A stretch of 64,000 nucleotides of DNA. Source: Colletes latitarsis. Taxonomy: Eukaryota > Arthropoda > Insecta > Hymenoptera > Colletidae. The number at the start of each line of letters is the position of its first letter. Within the stretch, counting starts at the first letter, position 1. The notes beneath the pieces are model-generated. The model did not search any database. It worked only from the letters and a program-made list of their open reading frames with translations, and was not told the DNA's origin. Location: NCBI RefSeq assembly GCF_051014445.1, contig NC_135137.1, forward strand, positions 14,323,501-14,387,500, given 5' to 3'. Shown here one piece after another: positions 63,973 through 64,000 of this stretch. The position numbers and the translations under genes are program-made.

Positions 63973-64000
63973 GCCCATACTTTCGCATATTTCTCAATCT
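63973..64000. repeat. Partial last monomer
   Basis: The first 28 bases of monomer 365, cut by the window edge. It still matches the large duplication (32,348-32,375), so the array continues to the right. Confidence 0.9.

Larger units (their letters stand above)
1..64000. repeat. 176-bp tandem satellite array filling the window
   Basis: The window is a head-to-tail array of a 176-bp unit, with 364 complete copies plus 28 bases. The same landmarks recur at 176-base steps throughout: GGTACC palindrome, T-tract, TTAGG subrepeat and the 'ctcatac' start. No inverted copy, transposon insertion or unique spacer was seen. The count was checked at three points: 1 to 13,725 is 78 units minus 4 bases, 13,725 to 45,350 is 180 units minus 55, and 45,350 to 63,973 is 106 units minus 33. 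Each deficit is explained by indel monomers listed below. Satellites of this size, close to nucleosome spacing, are typical of eukaryotic centromeric and pericentromeric heterochromatin. That location is an inference; nothing flanking the array is visible. Confidence 0.98.
45320..64000. repeat. 31,625-bp tandem duplication, copy 2 (incomplete)
   Basis: This is the near-identical copy of 13,695-32,375 and is still matching at the last base of the window, so it continues to the right. It contains the same 7-mer duplication (55,461-57,934) and the same three 11-bp subrepeat deletions. In the part matching the 33-mer unit it agrees with copy A (26,604-32,399), not copy B, at all seven sites I used to tell A from B. 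Confidence 0.9.

Noticed and set aside
1..64000. CRISPR array
   Set aside because: Repeats are regularly spaced, but the whole 176-bp unit is repeated with no unique spacers, and the scale and composition do not fit.

Overview
The whole 64,000-base window is one uninterrupted tandem array of a 176-bp satellite monomer, all copies in the same orientation. I see no gene, RNA gene, transposon, CRISPR array or other unique sequence. Taking the unit from the 'gctcatac' phase at base 1, the window holds 364 complete monomers plus a 28-base stub (63973-64000). The monomer consensus is about 40% GC. This points to eukaryotic centromeric or pericentromeric (possibly subtelomeric) heterochromatin. The TTAGG core in each monomer resembles the arthropod telomere repeat, so an insect or other arthropod host is plausible. 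That is weak evidence and I do not recognise the satellite family.

The monomer has several fixed landmarks (consensus positions): a 9-bp direct repeat CTCATACTT at 2-10 and 21-29; a T-tract at about 48-54; a perfect 12-bp palindrome TGTGGTACCACA at 74-85; and an 11-bp tandem duplication GTTAGGTCTRG at 139-160. Five monomer subfamilies can be told apart by eye, and two of them occur as an ordered pair.

Layout. 1-13,694 is a mosaic of short, in-register duplications with offsets of 1, 2, 4, 5, 9, 12, 14, 22 and 44 monomers. 13,695-45,319 is a 31,625-bp block (180 monomers). A near-identical copy of it begins at 45,320 and runs off the right edge. Inside the first block, a 33-monomer unit of 5,796 bp is itself tandemly repeated (26,604-38,621), a 7-monomer unit is doubled (23,836-26,309), and the last 6.7 kb (38,622-45,319) contains a 15/19-monomer duplication.

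Every length change between landmarks can be traced to a small set of monomer indels: eight 11-bp deletions and single-base changes, most of them in the T-rich tract. The register is never broken. Shared and private variants give an order of events: the 11-bp deletions, the 7-mer and the 33-mer duplications came first, then the 31.6-kb duplication, then a short conversion-like patch at 27,961-27,984. Together this looks like a satellite evolving by in-register unequal exchange, at scales from one monomer to more than 30 kb, plus local gene conversion. The few 60-71-codon open frames are chance readings of the satellite, not genes.
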